DNA of 64,000 nt from Limnospira platensis (GTDB lineage: Bacteria; Cyanobacteriota; Cyanobacteriia; Cyanobacteriales; Microcoleaceae): assembly GCF_046480435.1 (NCBI RefSeq), contig NZ_PKGC01000050.1; one strand, 5' to 3'. Below the pieces are notes generated by a model. It saw only the letters and a program-made list of their open reading frames with translations, was not told the origin of the DNA and did no database searches. Shown in pieces: positions 32,937 to 43,461 of the stretch (position 1 is its first letter; each line of letters starts with the position of its first letter). A program made the translations under genes and the position numbers.

Positions 32937-35915
32937 TTAATCCACCCCTTGAATAGGTGCAAAACCTTGTCGCTGGATGTTCTCGGTAATAGTGCGAGGT
33001 TCCAAAAATTGCAGGAGATAATCAGGTCCCCCTGCCTTGGAACCCACACCAGAGAGTTTAAAGCCACCGAAGGGTTGACGGGAAACGATCGCCCCGGTAA
33101 TTCCCCGGTTAATATAGAGATTTCCCACTTCAAAATCAGCCTTAGCTTGCTGAATATGAGAGGGGGTGCGAGAATACAAACCCCCCGTCAAAGCATAATT
33201 AGTCCCGTTAGCAATATCCATCGCCTCATCAAAATTTGAGGCTTTCATCACCGCTAACACCGGACCAAAAATCTCTTCTTGGGCAATTTTCGCAGTAGGA
33301 GAAACATTAACAAACACGGTCGGACCGACAAAATAACCTGTGTCTGGTGTATCTAAGGCGATCGCCATTTCTGCTTCTTGTTTACCTATCTCAATGTATT
33401 CTTTAATCTTGGTTTGGGCGTTATGGTCAATCACCGGACCCACAAAGGTACTAGGATCAGCCGGATCACCCACATTAAGCGATCGCACCGCCTCCACCAA
33501 CCGCGACACAAACACATCATAAACAGGCTCTAAAACCACCACCCGCGAACAAGCAGAACATTTTTGACCCGTATAACCAAAAGCCGAATAAACAACTCCC
33601 GCCACCGCTTGATCAAGGTCTGCACTTTCATCAACAATAATGGCATTTTTGCCACCCATTTCCGCCACTACTCGCTTCAGGTGTTTTTGTCCCGGTCGCA
33701 AAATCGCCGCCTCTGCATATATCCAACAACCGACTTCCTGAGAACCTGTAAAAGTAATCATCTGAACATCAGGATGTTTAACTAAATGAGCCCCCACCGT
33801 TGAGCCCTTACTAGGGATAAATTGAAACACCCCATCAGGAACCCCAGCTTCCACCAAAATCTCGGCAATTTTCGCACCAATAATAGCAGAAGTTTCCGCC
33901 GGTTTTAACAGGGTACAATTTCCGGTGACTAAGGAAGCCACCGTCATCCCCACCGGAATAGCTAGGGGGAAATTCCAGGGAGAAATGACTAAGGAGATAC
34001 CACGAGGTTGATAGGAATAGCGATCGCTTTCCCCCGCTGTATCATAAATATAACCCTCGTCTAGCCGTTCCATTTCCGCCGCATAAAAACGGCAAAAATC
34101 AATGGCTTCCGACACTTCCGCATCACACTGAGATAAGGCTTTACCTACCTCAAAAACCATCCAGCCACATAATTCATGGCGACGTTGTTCGAGCAATTCT
34201 GCCGCCTTTCGTAAGACAGCGGCGCGTCGGCTAACGGGGGTCTTTTTCCAGCTAGGAAATGCAGCTTTAGCAGCGGCGATCGCTTTTTCCGCTTGTTCAA
34301 TATTAGCCAAACCAATTTTGCCGACTATTTCCGTAGGTTTAGCCGGGTTAACGGAATCCACAAAAGTCTCTGTATTTTCCGATTTACCATTAATCAAAGG
34401 TAAGTAGGTTTTACCCAACTGCGATCGCACAGTTTCCAAGGCAGCCAAAGCGCGATCGCGAATAATTGCATCCGCATAATCACTATCCGCCGCATTCGGA
34501 AATACAGGTTTCCAAGTCTGGTGAATTGTGCTATCATTATCACCAACAGGAGGCGCTAATAGTTCTTCTAAAGGTCGCTGTTCTGAACTTTGGCGAATAA
34601 AAGAAGAATTAGCCGTATTTTCTAACAGTCGCCGAATTAGATAAGACATCCCCGGTAGTAGTTTACCATAGGGACAATACATCCGCACTCGATAACCTTT
34701 AGCCGCCAATTGTTTCGCGAGTTGGTCTCCCATACCATAAAGAACTTGCATCTCAAAGGCGCGTTGGGGTACTTTGAGCGTTTCCGCTATGGCGATCGCT
34801 TTCGCCTGTGAACGGACGTTATGGCTACCGATAGCAGAATAAATATAGGCGTGATTTTCCAACATTAATTGGGTCAGCTTTTCGTAATTAGCATCAGTCG
34901 CCGCCTTATCATTAAATACTGGTTGTAGCCAGTCATTTTGCATCGCCTTGATAGTTTCCTGGTCCCAATAAGCGCCTTTTACCAGTCTTACTGTCACCGG
35001 ATATCCCCGCAATTTTGCCCATTCAATAATCCCTTCTAAGTCTTTCGGGCTATCGCGTAGGTACGCTTGAACCGTTACGCCGATATCAGTGCGATCGCGA
35101 AATTCCTCTTCCATTAACAGATTTTTGAGGATGCTTAAAGTTAGGTCCTTATAGGCGTATTGTTCCATATCAAAATGCACCGCCGCCCCAACTTCTTTCG
35201 CCCGTCTTAATAGGGTGCGAATGCGATCGCTTACCTTCGCCTCACTTCCCTTAGCATCAAGGGGGTCAAACTGCGAATAAAAAGCCGTCAACTTCACCGA
35301 AACCTGCACCCTAGGAATAGCCTTTCCGTCCGCTTCATCAATTAGGGGAACTGTTGACCAGCGCTGCGCCGCCGCCGACAGTTTTTCCATTAATTCCAAG
35401 TAACTATTCAGATATGATTCCGCTTCCGTTTCCGTAATCACCGCTTCCCCGAGCAGGTCTACAGTAAACCCCAGTTTATCTTTACGCAACCTTTCCAGAG
35501 TTTTGATAATTTGCGGAATATCCGCCCCCGCGATATATTTCTGAGCCAGAGTTTCTACCGCCGGAGCTACTGTGGTAGCAGCCATTTTCCCAGCTACAGA
35601 GTCCGGGTTAGCAAAATTAAGCAGCTTTTTCAGCGAGTCCGGGAGTTCCACCTCTTCCGCCGTTAGGTATTCCTGAAGGTGAGTCGCAATTTCCGGTTTA
35701 CTACGCAGCGCCGGTAAACAGTCAATAAAATGAAACAATTGCACCCGCAAACCAGGGTTAGACATCGCCCAGTCCAGGATTTTGTCATCCAAACGCATCT
35801 GGTCTTGGATTTTGCCAAACAGAGACTGTTTTTTCTGTTGCGTCGCCCCTAGAAGTTCTTGGGCGATTTCTTGGGTTTTGGGTTCGTAAGTATTATTAGA
35901 TAGTTGTGCAACCAC
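32937..35915 (-). CDS. putA: Bifunctional proline dehydrogenase / glutamate semialdehyde dehydrogenase
   Basis: PutA oxidises proline to glutamate in two steps. The 992-residue protein has an N-terminal FAD-dependent proline dehydrogenase barrel (about 60-470; DMEQYAYKDLTLSIL, VRLVKGAYWDQE, RAFEMQVLYGMGDQLAK, YCPYGKLLPGMSYLIRRL) and a C-terminal aldehyde dehydrogenase (about 500-980; VISPWNFPLAIPVG, VVAEMGGKNAIIV with the catalytic Glu, GQKCSACSR with the Cys). No N-terminal ribbon-helix-helix DNA-binding domain is present, so it is a non-repressor PutA. GTG 35915 (MVAQLSNNTYEP) is the likely start. Confidence 0.95.
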   Translation of the reverse strand: MVAQLSNNTYEPKTQEIAQELLGATQQKKQSLFGKIQDQMRLDDKILDWAMSNPGLRVQLFHFIDCLPALRSKPEIATHLQEYLTAEEVELPDSLKKLLNFANPDSVAGKMAATTVAPAVETLAQKYIAGADIPQIIKTLERLRKDKLGFTVDLLGEAVITETEAESYLNSYLELMEKLSAAAQRWSTVPLIDEADGKAIPRVQVSVKLTAFYSQFDPLDAKGSEAKVSDRIRTLLRRAKEVGAAVHFDMEQYAYKDLTLSILKNLLMEEEFRDRTDIGVTVQAYLRDSPKDLEGIIEWAKLRGYPVTVRLVKGAYWDQETIKAMQNDWLQPVFNDKAATDANYEKLTQLMLENHAYIYSAIGSHNVRSQAKAIAIAETLKVPQRAFEMQVLYGMGDQLAKQLAAKGYRVRMYCPYGKLLPGMSYLIRRLLENTANSSFIRQSSEQRPLEELLAPPVGDNDSTIHQTWKPVFPNAADSDYADAIIRDRALAALETVRSQLGKTYLPLINGKSENTETFVDSVNPAKPTEIVGKIGLANIEQAEKAIAAAKAAFPSWKKTPVSRRAAVLRKAAELLEQRRHELCGWMVFEVGKALSQCDAEVSEAIDFCRFYAAEMERLDEGYIYDTAGESDRYSYQPRGISLVISPWNFPLAIPVGMTVASLVTGNCTLLKPAETSAIIGAKIAEILVEAGVPDGVFQFIPSKGSTVGAHLVKHPDVQMITFTGSQEVGCWIYAEAAILRPGQKHLKRVVAEMGGKNAIIVDESADLDQAVAGVVYSAFGYTGQKCSACSRVVVLEPVYDVFVSRLVEAVRSLNVGDPADPSTFVGPVIDHNAQTKIKEYIEIGKQEAEMAIALDTPDTGYFVGPTVFVNVSPTAKIAQEEIFGPVLAVMKASNFDEAMDIANGTNYALTGGLYSRTPSHIQQAKADFEVGNLYINRGITGAIVSRQPFGGFKLSGVGSKAGGPDYLLQFLEPRTITENIQRQGFAPIQGVD

Positions 35916-36685
35916 GGGTTATTGAGTGTCAGAAATGGTGAACATTGATATCATACCCGCCCTCAAACCGACGGGGACTCCCAAACCTCACGATTTGGGT
36001 TACAGCGATCTACCCCCAAAGGGACAGATTTAATCTGTTGGGCTCTAACGATACCGAGCCTAAACTCCTAGGGCCAGAAGCGCCGCCAAAATATTCATGG
36101 GATTTTCCCCATTGTCGGTAAAATCTCCCCTCTGCTCGCTAATCTTACCATGAATCAGATCCACCATTCACCCGCCTTGATCCCTGGTTTGGGGCGACTC
36201 AGACACTCCCAAACCCCTCCCCCTCTTGACTCCATTTAAATCTGCTCTCTGCTGCATAACTCTCTACCCCCACCGCCATAGTCACCGTTACTAATGCTAC
36301 TAATACTACTAATGCGATCGCCACCACATCACCCCAAAACCCCCCCTTAGTCATCAAATTTTCCCACAATCTCCAAATCTATGATAAAATAAAAACCATT
36401 TATTTTTGTCTGTGGATTCAATCCCTCCCACAAGTTCCCACTATTGCATTAATGGGACTAACTTTTGGGAGCAGTTTGTTATCCCAATGTTCATTTACCC
36501 CCAAAATAACCCTTTTGCTAAAATTAGGGTCTGGGGTATGTTTGCTTATTTTGAGGAAAACCACATAAAATTAGCCGACAAATCCCTGTGGATCAAAAAT
36601 TAGTTAGTTTCTTCCCAATAGATAATTTTGTGTTATCATCTATTCATTAACCTTTATTTGTCCCGGAATATCTGGTGATTTAACC
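35916..36685. other. Long intergenic region between putA and a lipoprotein gene
   Basis: About 770 bp without a convincing gene. It holds a stem CCCAAA...TTTGGG near 35980-36000, a palindrome CAGATTTAATCTG near 36025, and a 17-bp sequence (36057-36073) repeated exactly at 63374-63390. An open stretch at 36406-36603 has no ribosome-binding site or recognisable similarity. Repeat and palindrome content suggests a decayed IS end or MITE (inference). Promoters of both divergent genes must lie here. Confidence 0.4.
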
Positions 36686-37180
36686 ATGATCAAAAAACTT
36701 TTGTGTTCTACCCTGTCCGCTAGTTTTTTAGCAGCTACTATGTCAGGTTGTACTCAGGCTGCTGAAACTGCCGGAGTTTCCTGCGCCGAAGTCACCGAAG
36801 CCGAAATCGCAGCATTGTTCGATCGCTGGAATACTTCCCTAGCTACCCTAGATCCTGATCAAGTAGTAGCTAACTATAGCCCCACAGCCGTATTACTGCC
36901 AACCGTTTCCAACACTCCCCGCACCGACCATGAAAGCATTAGAGACTATTTTGTGGACTTTCTGCCAAATAATCCCCAAGGAGTGATTAACACCCGGACT
37001 ATTGCCCTTGGTTGTAACAAGGCTTATGACGTGGGAGTTTATACCTTTACATTTACAGATGACCAAGGTCAAACCACCCAAGAAGTAGCCCGCTTTTCCT
37101 ATGTTTATGTCTATAAGGATGGTGAATGGTTAATTGATCATCACCATTCATCCTTAATGCCAGAAACTGTAGCTAATTAG
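36686..37180 (+). CDS. SgcJ/EcaC-family NTF2-like lipoprotein
   Basis: The 164-residue protein has a lipoprotein signal (MIKKLLCSTLSASFLA...) with the lipobox around SGC at residue 22, then an NTF2-like domain of the SgcJ/EcaC or DUF4440 type: EAEIAALFDRWNTSLATLD, VANYSPTAVLLPTVS, YKDGEWLIDHHHSSLMP. Such domains often bind small ligands; activity is unknown. The HHH near the C terminus matches the family. A second cysteine pair (SCAEV, LGCNKA) could form a disulfide in the periplasm. It is monocistronic and convergent with the HEAT protein gene. Confidence 0.8.
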   Translation: MIKKLLCSTLSASFLAATMSGCTQAAETAGVSCAEVTEAEIAALFDRWNTSLATLDPDQVVANYSPTAVLLPTVSNTPRTDHESIRDYFVDFLPNNPQGVINTRTIALGCNKAYDVGVYTFTFTDDQGQTTQEVARFSYVYVYKDGEWLIDHHHSSLMPETVAN

Positions 37181-37314
37181 GCTTACCATCAAATTGCCTT
37201 CTACATTCTGGTGTATCTAGCCATCCCTTGATAATCATCGATATCACACCCATAAAAGATGGTTAAATATGAGCTTTTGATAGCCGATGCTCCAGAAATT
37301 TAACCCTCTGAGAG

Positions 37315-37344
37315 TGTACAGGCAAGGCAAGCCTTGTCTGTACA
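37315..37344. repeat. 30-bp near-perfect palindrome between convergent genes
   Basis: TGTACAGGCAAGG at the left matches the reverse complement of CCTTGTCTGTACA at the right with one G-T-type mismatch. Such CAAGGCAAGCCTTG palindromes occur dispersed in cyanobacterial genomes. It can act as a terminator stem for both genes, though no long T-tract follows. Confidence 0.6.
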
Positions 37345-37378
37345 GCCTTTGAGTCAACCTCCCATGTATCGGGAACTA

Positions 37379-38908
37379 TCAACCTTTCGAGCCATCCTCC
37401 GGTTTCTGAAAAACAGACGCGATCGGTTTGGCTTGCTTATCCGTTTCGTGATAAAACTTAAATTTCTCCATCGCCATACTCGCTGCCTGCACTACAGACG
37501 GATCGGGGTCTCGCAAACCTTGTTTAAGTATGGGAATCACGCGATCGCTTTTAATCATACCCAAGGCATAAATTGCCTCTTGACGCACTTGAGCGTTACT
37601 ATCTTGGCTCAGTTGAGTTAGCGTAGGAATCGCTTGTTGGATTTCTGCACGTAAGCCGTGGGTGCTTGCTAGTCTACCCAAAGTCGCCGCCAATTGAGTG
37701 CGTATTTCTGTATCCGCGTGTCGAGTATAGCCAACCAAGTTAGCAATAGCTGCCAGGTTTTGCGATTCTCCAATTTTAGCGATCGCTATCAGCAAGTCCT
37801 CCTTCTCATCCCTGCTATGTCCAGTAACTTTCAGATTTAGCGGAGGCTTAACCGAACCTACTGCCATTAAACCATCAGCCATCGCCGATTCTTCTACCTC
37901 TTCCGACACTTCCGCCACTTCCGCCACCGCTTCCGTCTCTTCTAGTGTCTCTTCTGGTGTAGCCGCTTCTGTAGCTGCTTCCGCTTCACTTTCTGCCAAC
38001 AACTCAGGCAAAAATTCCAAACGCTCATGCAGCGACTTTATCATCTGCTCAGTTTGAGACTGCATAGCTCGCACCAGTTCTTCAGTTCCCGCGCGAATTT
38101 CATCATTATATTGTTCTTCCAGGTTATCAATAGCATTTTGAATCTGAGTCTCCTGATCTTGTTCAAGATCAGCCCGTAGCTTCTGAATTTCTTGTTCACT
38201 GTGCTGTTGAATATTTTTGAGAGTTTCGCGAATTTCCTCCTTAGTAGTATAGTTGTCTTGCTCAAGTTGTTGTAGTTGGTTATCATAAGTCGCGATATAT
38301 TCTTCCATCTTCTGAGTGCGATCTTGACTTTCGCTAATCTCGTGATCCATATCATGAAGTTGAGTTTCATAGCCTGTTAAAGACTCACCCATTTCATGAA
38401 GGCGAGTTTGGCTGGCTTGTAGATCTTGATTGACCTCTTCTAATTGAGTCTGATATCCACTCAAAAACTCATTCAATTCCTCAACCTTGCGTTCACGGCT
38501 ATATAATTCCTCAGTCAAATTTCCCAACTCTTGCTGATACTCCCTCAACTGCTGGTTAGCTTCTTGAAGTTCCTCCTCACGGCTTTGTACCTGGTTGGTA
38601 AGCTCCTCAATATGGGACTGATAATATTGAGTTAGGGATTCATTGCTTTTTGTCAATTCATCTTCCTGTTCTTGTTTTAGCGTTTCTGTCATCTCTCGCA
38701 GTTGGCGATCGTAATCATCTCTTAGGGACTGGACCATTTCCTGAATCCTGACTTGATGGGCTTTCTCTAATTCCTCAGCCGAGAGGCGAATTTGTCGCTC
38801 ATATTCTTCTCTCTGCTGGGTCAGGCGACGCTCTAACACAGTATAGCTAACCCCTAACCCAGCCAAACTGCCAATAATTAACATAATCAGTAAACTAATC
38901 AAATCCAT
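37379..38908 (-). CDS. Membrane-anchored coiled-coil protein with HEAT repeats
   Basis: The 509-residue protein starts with one transmembrane helix (about 3-24), then a very long coiled coil (about 28-290, rich in E, Q, L heptads), an acidic Glu/Ala/Val linker (about 305-345), and HEAT-type repeats (about 365-490; IAKIGESQNLAAIANLVGY, IRTQLAATLGRLAS, VRQEAIYALGMIKSDR, VVQAASMAMEKF). This design suggests a scaffold that spaces a HEAT docking module away from the membrane. I do not know the partner. It is divergent from acylphosphatase. Confidence 0.8.
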   Translation of the reverse strand: MDLISLLIMLIIGSLAGLGVSYTVLERRLTQQREEYERQIRLSAEELEKAHQVRIQEMVQSLRDDYDRQLREMTETLKQEQEDELTKSNESLTQYYQSHIEELTNQVQSREEELQEANQQLREYQQELGNLTEELYSRERKVEELNEFLSGYQTQLEEVNQDLQASQTRLHEMGESLTGYETQLHDMDHEISESQDRTQKMEEYIATYDNQLQQLEQDNYTTKEEIRETLKNIQQHSEQEIQKLRADLEQDQETQIQNAIDNLEEQYNDEIRAGTEELVRAMQSQTEQMIKSLHERLEFLPELLAESEAEAATEAATPEETLEETEAVAEVAEVSEEVEESAMADGLMAVGSVKPPLNLKVTGHSRDEKEDLLIAIAKIGESQNLAAIANLVGYTRHADTEIRTQLAATLGRLASTHGLRAEIQQAIPTLTQLSQDSNAQVRQEAIYALGMIKSDRVIPILKQGLRDPDPSVVQAASMAMEKFKFYHETDKQAKPIASVFQKPEDGSKG

Positions 38909-39016
38909 AGCTAATCTCCCAATTTTTGGTAAAGTTATAGAGCAATCATCTAATCAAACCAGTTTCTAATAGCTGTGTGTCCCCAGAGTATCTAAATACG
39001 TTACCAGATTATAATC

Positions 39017-39319
39017 GTGTCTAACACAACTCACGAAAAACCCGACCTCCTTCGCGCCCATTTACTCATCTCTGGACGGGTGCAAGGTGTCGGTTACAGG
39101 TATTATACTCGCCAAGTTGCCACCCAAAAGGGAGTCAACGGCTGGGTGAAAAATTTGCCCGATGGTCGGGTCGAGGCAGTTTTTGAGGGTAGTCAAGCCC
39201 AAGTCCAGACAATGATTGAATGGTGTCACCAAGGACCTCCCTCCGCTCAACCTACACAGGTTAAGGTAGAGTATCAGCGAGCCGAAGGACTCTACAGCTT
39301 TGATATTCTCTACCATTAG
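39017..39319 (+). CDS. acyP: Acylphosphatase
   Basis: Acylphosphatase hydrolyses carboxyl-phosphate bonds. The 100-residue protein has the family signature LLISGRVQGVGYRYYTRQVA with the catalytic Arg, and GVNGWVKNLPDGRVEAVFEG with the catalytic Asn. Normal length. The start is GTG 39017. It is convergent with the aminotransferase gene, whose 3' end lies 34 bp downstream. Confidence 0.95.
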   Translation: MSNTTHEKPDLLRAHLLISGRVQGVGYRYYTRQVATQKGVNGWVKNLPDGRVEAVFEGSQAQVQTMIEWCHQGPPSAQPTQVKVEYQRAEGLYSFDILYH

Positions 39320-39353
39320 CCTCAAAATCACCCATAGCGCGACTTAGATAAAA

Positions 39354-40520
39354 TTAGAGCCTACCTTCAACAAATTCTTCTAGGCGCTTGAGTCCAGTTT
39401 CAATATTTTTTAAACTCGTGGCGTAGGATAAGCGAATGTGATCATCTGTTCCAAAAGCCAAGCCAGGAACTGTAGCCATTTGCTTTTCTTCTAACAAAGC
39501 ATTGCAGAAGTCTACCGACCCTAAGCCGATTTTCCCGATATTGACATACATATAAAATGCGCCGTAGGGTTTAACACAGCTAATTCCGGGAATAGCGTTA
39601 AGTAGTTCATACATAACCTTCCGGCGTTCAGCAAAGGCTTGTCGCATGGTTTCTACACAGTCGAGGGGACCTTCCAAAGCAGCGATCGCTCCATATTGAG
39701 CAAAAGTGCAGACATTAGAGGTACTATGGCTTTGAATCCGGGTCATCGCCCCAATAATAGTTTTATCCCCAGCCAGATAACCTAAACGCCATCCAGTCAT
39801 AGCAAAGGACTTAGCGAAACCGCTGCTAATCAGCGTCTGTTTATGGACTTCTGGGTGAGTCGCTGCTATACTCAGATGTTGCGCGCCATCATAGAGAATT
39901 TGGGAGTAAATCTCATCAGAGACCACCAAAATCCCCGACTCTACCACCACTTGCGCTAACGCTTTCAGTTCATCCGGGGTGTAAACCATCCCCGTCGGGT
40001 TTGAGGGCGAGTTAAGGACAAATAGTTTAGTTTTCGGGGTAATCGCTTGTCGCAGTAATTCTGGGGTAATCTTATACTCGGTAGCTGCATCGGTGGGCAC
40101 AATGACCGGAGTCCCATCAGCCAGTTTTACCATTTCTGGGTAGCTTAACCAGTAGGGGGAAGGTATAATCACTTCATCCCCAGCCTCGATGATCGCCATC
40201 ATCAACTCGGACAGGGAATGTTTCCCGCCATTGGTGACAATGATATTTTCGGCGCTATAATTAATACCCACCTCTTGAGTCAGACTGCGAGCGATTAATT
40301 CCCTCAGTTTGGGCTCTCCCGCTGCTGGACCGTACCGTGTCTTTCCTTCATCGAGTGCCTTTTTAGCCGCAGCGACTATGTGTTGGGGTGTGTCAAAGTC
40401 CGGTTCACCAACGCTGAAGTTGAGAACGTCGAGTCCCTCGGCTTTCATGGCCTTAGCCTTGGCTGATATCGCTAGGGTGACAGATTGGGGAACCTGTTCT
40501 ACACGGGCTGCCAGCTTCAT
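39354..40520 (-). CDS. Pyridoxal-phosphate aspartate/prephenate-type aminotransferase
   Basis: The 388-residue class I aminotransferase has NFSVGEPDFDTP, YGPAAGEPKLRELIA, ITNGGKHSL, LNSPSNPTGMVY and the PLP lysine in SSGFAKSFAMTGWRLGYL, then IRLSYATS near the end. It belongs to the subfamily Ib aspartate aminotransferases of cyanobacteria (AspC-like), which can also use prephenate. ATG 40520 is preceded by an AT-rich region. It stands alone between acylphosphatase and the divergent aminopeptidase. Confidence 0.9.
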   Translation of the reverse strand: MKLAARVEQVPQSVTLAISAKAKAMKAEGLDVLNFSVGEPDFDTPQHIVAAAKKALDEGKTRYGPAAGEPKLRELIARSLTQEVGINYSAENIIVTNGGKHSLSELMMAIIEAGDEVIIPSPYWLSYPEMVKLADGTPVIVPTDAATEYKITPELLRQAITPKTKLFVLNSPSNPTGMVYTPDELKALAQVVVESGILVVSDEIYSQILYDGAQHLSIAATHPEVHKQTLISSGFAKSFAMTGWRLGYLAGDKTIIGAMTRIQSHSTSNVCTFAQYGAIAALEGPLDCVETMRQAFAERRKVMYELLNAIPGISCVKPYGAFYMYVNIGKIGLGSVDFCNALLEEKQMATVPGLAFGTDDHIRLSYATSLKNIETGLKRLEEFVEGRL

Positions 40521-40754
40521 ATCAAATTACTCTTTTTAGTAGTCTTAAACTAGAAATTCTACGGCGGGTGATGAATGTCTGCAAGCCTAATTGTTGGGCA
40601 ATGATGACATTTTTTCAATTAGTTCAGGGTGCTATATCACATATTGCGTAATTTGTCAACCATCTGACTACAGTTGTGCTGAGTCCCATTGTTCCATAAG
40701 TCTGTCATCCCATCAAGTCCGGTTGACATGATCTCAAAAAAGGTAAACCATCAA

Positions 40755-43403
40755 ATGTTAGACTTCCGATCTATAGATTCATTAATGTTGTATTCCTATT
40801 TCGATTCAGACAGCAACGATTCTAAATCCTTCGAGTTACCAGGGGCACGCCCTCACTATAACCCCGATCGCCCTGGTCAGGTTGAGCATATTTTTCTCGA
40901 CCTAGTTTTCGATATTCCCGCCCAAAGTTTTCAGGGGACTTGTACTATTACCCTAAATCCGATCCGCAGTGGTATTAATACCCTCACCCTCGATGCGGTA
41001 GATATGGAAATTAATCAAGTCAAAATTGGTAAGCATGAGGTAGATTTTGACCATGATGGTCAACAATTACAGATTCATCTTAACCAACCCACAGAGGTTA
41101 ATCAAACTCTGAAAATAGCGATCGACTACACTGTTGATCATCCTCAACGAGGTCTGTATTTCATCGGACCCAATTCAGATTATCCTGATAAACCGATTCA
41201 AGTTTGGACTCAAGGAGAAGATGAAGATTCCCGCTTCTGGTTTCCCTGCTTTGACTATCCTGGACAGTTAGCCACCTCAGAAATTAAAGTCCGGGTTCCC
41301 CAGGAATTTTTGGCTATTGCTAATGGTGAATTAATCGCCACGAAAACTAAGGGCGATGACCAAATTTATCATTGGTTACAAAAGCAGGTTCACCCCAGTT
41401 ATTTGATAACTTTAGCTGTGGGTAAGTTTGCGGAAATAAAAGATGAGTATAATCAGATTCCGGTGGTTTATTATGTGGAAAAAAATCGCCAGGAAGATGC
41501 TCAACGTAGTCTGGGTAAAACCCCAGCTATGATTGAGTTTTTATCTCAAACTTTTGGCTATGATTATCCCTATCCCAAATATGCTCAAGTCTGCGTTGAG
41601 GATTTCATTTTTGGAGGTATGGAAAATACCTCGACAACTCTGTTAACCGATCGCTGTTTGTTGGACGAACGCGCTACCGTAGATAACCGCAATACAGAAA
41701 GCCTGGTAGTCCATGAACTCGCCCATCAATGGTTTGGTGATTTAGTGGTAATTGCCCATTGGTCTCACGCTTGGATTAAGGAGGGAATGGCTACTTATTC
41801 CGAGGTACTCTGGACTGAACATGAATATGGTGCCGATGAGGCGGCTTATTACCGATTAAATGAAGCCCGTAGCTATTTTTCTGAGGATTCTTCCCGCTAT
41901 AGTCGTCCCATTGTAACTCACGTTTACCGAGAAGCGATTGAACTTTATGATCGCCATCTTTATGAAAAAGGTGCTTGTGTTTATCACATGATTCGGGCAG
42001 AATTGGGAGATGAGTTATTTGCGAAAGCTATTCATACTTTTGTGCAGGATAACGCCCATAAAACTGTGGAAACTGTGGATTTATTGAGGGCGATCGAAAA
42101 GGCGACAGGACGAAATTTGCTGTTCCTGTTTGATCAATATGTCTATCGTGGTGGACACCCTAAATATAAGGTTTCCTATTCCTGGGATAATGATAGCAAA
42201 ATTGCTAAGGTGACTATTAAACAAACCCAGGCGAAAGATAGTGAGAAACTCAGTGAGGCGAATTTGTTTAATTTGAAAATCCCTATAGGTTTTGGCTACA
42301 CTAAAAAATCTAAGGGAAAATCCAAAAAGAAATCCACTGAGGTGGACTTGAAAACGGTGACTGTACAAGTTAGCGATCGCGAACAGAGTTTTTACTTTCC
42401 TTTGGAAGAGAAACCTAACTTTATCAGTTTTGATGTGGGTAATAATTTCCTAAAAACTGTGACTTTAGATTATCCAGTAGCTGAGTTAAAGGCACAGCTT
42501 CAGTTTGACCCAGACCCAATTTCCCGGATTTATGCCGCCCAAGCCTTAGCTAAAAAAGGGAATTTGGCATCGGCTAAAGCCTTGGGAGAGGCGATGGTTT
42601 CTGAACCTTTCTGGGGAGTCCGGGTTGAGGTAGCTAAACAGTTAGTGAAGGTTAAACTTGATCAGTCTTTTGATGGCTTGGTTGCTGGTTTAAAAGATGA
42701 AAATCCACGAGTGCGGCGGGCGGTGGTTAATGCTTTGGCAGAAATTCACACGGCTGCAAGTTATCAGGCGATTAAACCTCTGGTGGAAAATGGTGATCCT
42801 AGTTATTATGTGGAGGCTAGTGCTATACAGGCGATCGCGAAAATAGCGGCGGGAAACACGGAGGATGAACCTACAGAAGCTGAGGCGATCGCTTTGTTAG
42901 AAATGGTATTACAAGAAAGGGCTGGTTGGAATGAGGTAGTCCGGTCTGGGGCGATTTCGGGTTTGAGTCAAATGAAAACTTCAGAAATGGCTTTAAATCT
43001 GATTTGGAAATATACCGCTAATGGTGTTCCTCAAGCCCTGCGTTTAAATGCAATCTCTAGTCTAGGTCGCATTTCCACAGGTCAAAATAACATCAATCTT
43101 GAACGTATTATTCAACGGCTTGAAGAACTAGCTAAAGAAGATTTCTTCTTAACTCAGATATCTGTGGTAACCGCTTTAAGCCAGATGGAAACTCCCAAGG
43201 CGATCGCGATTTTGAATGACCTAGCAGAACACACCATGGATGGACGGGTCAGGCGCAGGGCGGAAGAGGCTGTGCAAAAAGTCCAAAAAAACCTTGGTTC
43301 AGACAAGGCTATTAAGCAGTTACGCGAGGAACTCGACAAAATGAAAAAGGAAAATCAAGAACTACGAAGTCGCCTAGAAAACTTAGAAGCTAAAACTAAG
43401 TAA
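40755..43403 (+). CDS. M1-family aminopeptidase with C-terminal HEAT repeats
   Basis: The 882-residue metalloprotease contains GGMEN (about 287-291), the zinc motif HELAHQWFGD (about 320-329) with the third ligand in WIKEGMATY, and the usual N-terminal beta-domain (YNPDRPGQVEHIFLDL). The last 270 residues form HEAT-like helical repeats (IYAAQALAKKG, VRVEVAKQLVKV, VRRAVVNALAEI, VRSGAISGLSQM) and a short terminal coiled coil. It trims N-terminal residues from peptides. I chose ATG 40755 (AAGG upstream); TTG 40689, ATG 40728 and ATG 40785 are alternatives. Confidence 0.88.
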   Translation: MLDFRSIDSLMLYSYFDSDSNDSKSFELPGARPHYNPDRPGQVEHIFLDLVFDIPAQSFQGTCTITLNPIRSGINTLTLDAVDMEINQVKIGKHEVDFDHDGQQLQIHLNQPTEVNQTLKIAIDYTVDHPQRGLYFIGPNSDYPDKPIQVWTQGEDEDSRFWFPCFDYPGQLATSEIKVRVPQEFLAIANGELIATKTKGDDQIYHWLQKQVHPSYLITLAVGKFAEIKDEYNQIPVVYYVEKNRQEDAQRSLGKTPAMIEFLSQTFGYDYPYPKYAQVCVEDFIFGGMENTSTTLLTDRCLLDERATVDNRNTESLVVHELAHQWFGDLVVIAHWSHAWIKEGMATYSEVLWTEHEYGADEAAYYRLNEARSYFSEDSSRYSRPIVTHVYREAIELYDRHLYEKGACVYHMIRAELGDELFAKAIHTFVQDNAHKTVETVDLLRAIEKATGRNLLFLFDQYVYRGGHPKYKVSYSWDNDSKIAKVTIKQTQAKDSEKLSEANLFNLKIPIGFGYTKKSKGKSKKKSTEVDLKTVTVQVSDREQSFYFPLEEKPNFISFDVGNNFLKTVTLDYPVAELKAQLQFDPDPISRIYAAQALAKKGNLASAKALGEAMVSEPFWGVRVEVAKQLVKVKLDQSFDGLVAGLKDENPRVRRAVVNALAEIHTAASYQAIKPLVENGDPSYYVEASAIQAIAKIAAGNTEDEPTEAEAIALLEMVLQERAGWNEVVRSGAISGLSQMKTSEMALNLIWKYTANGVPQALRLNAISSLGRISTGQNNINLERIIQRLEELAKEDFFLTQISVVTALSQMETPKAIAILNDLAEHTMDGRVRRRAEEAVQKVQKNLGSDKAIKQLREELDKMKKENQELRSRLENLEAKTK

Positions 43404-43416
43404 TCGCCATCATGTT

Positions 43417-43438
43417 GGGGTAATTAGTAAATTACCCC
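43417..43438. terminator. Hairpin after the aminopeptidase / Rpn array
   Basis: GGGGTAATT and AATTACCCC form a perfect 9-bp stem with an AGTA loop. The same hairpin occurs at 45599-45620 inside the Rpn array, as part of the duplicated unit. It lies between convergent genes. Confidence 0.65.
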
Positions 43439-43461
43439 AAGGCGGAAATTCCGGTTGATAT

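Noticed and set aside
36406..36603. 65-residue open frame between putA and the lipoprotein gene
   Set aside because: No ribosome-binding site, no recognisable domain, unusual composition; likely chance.
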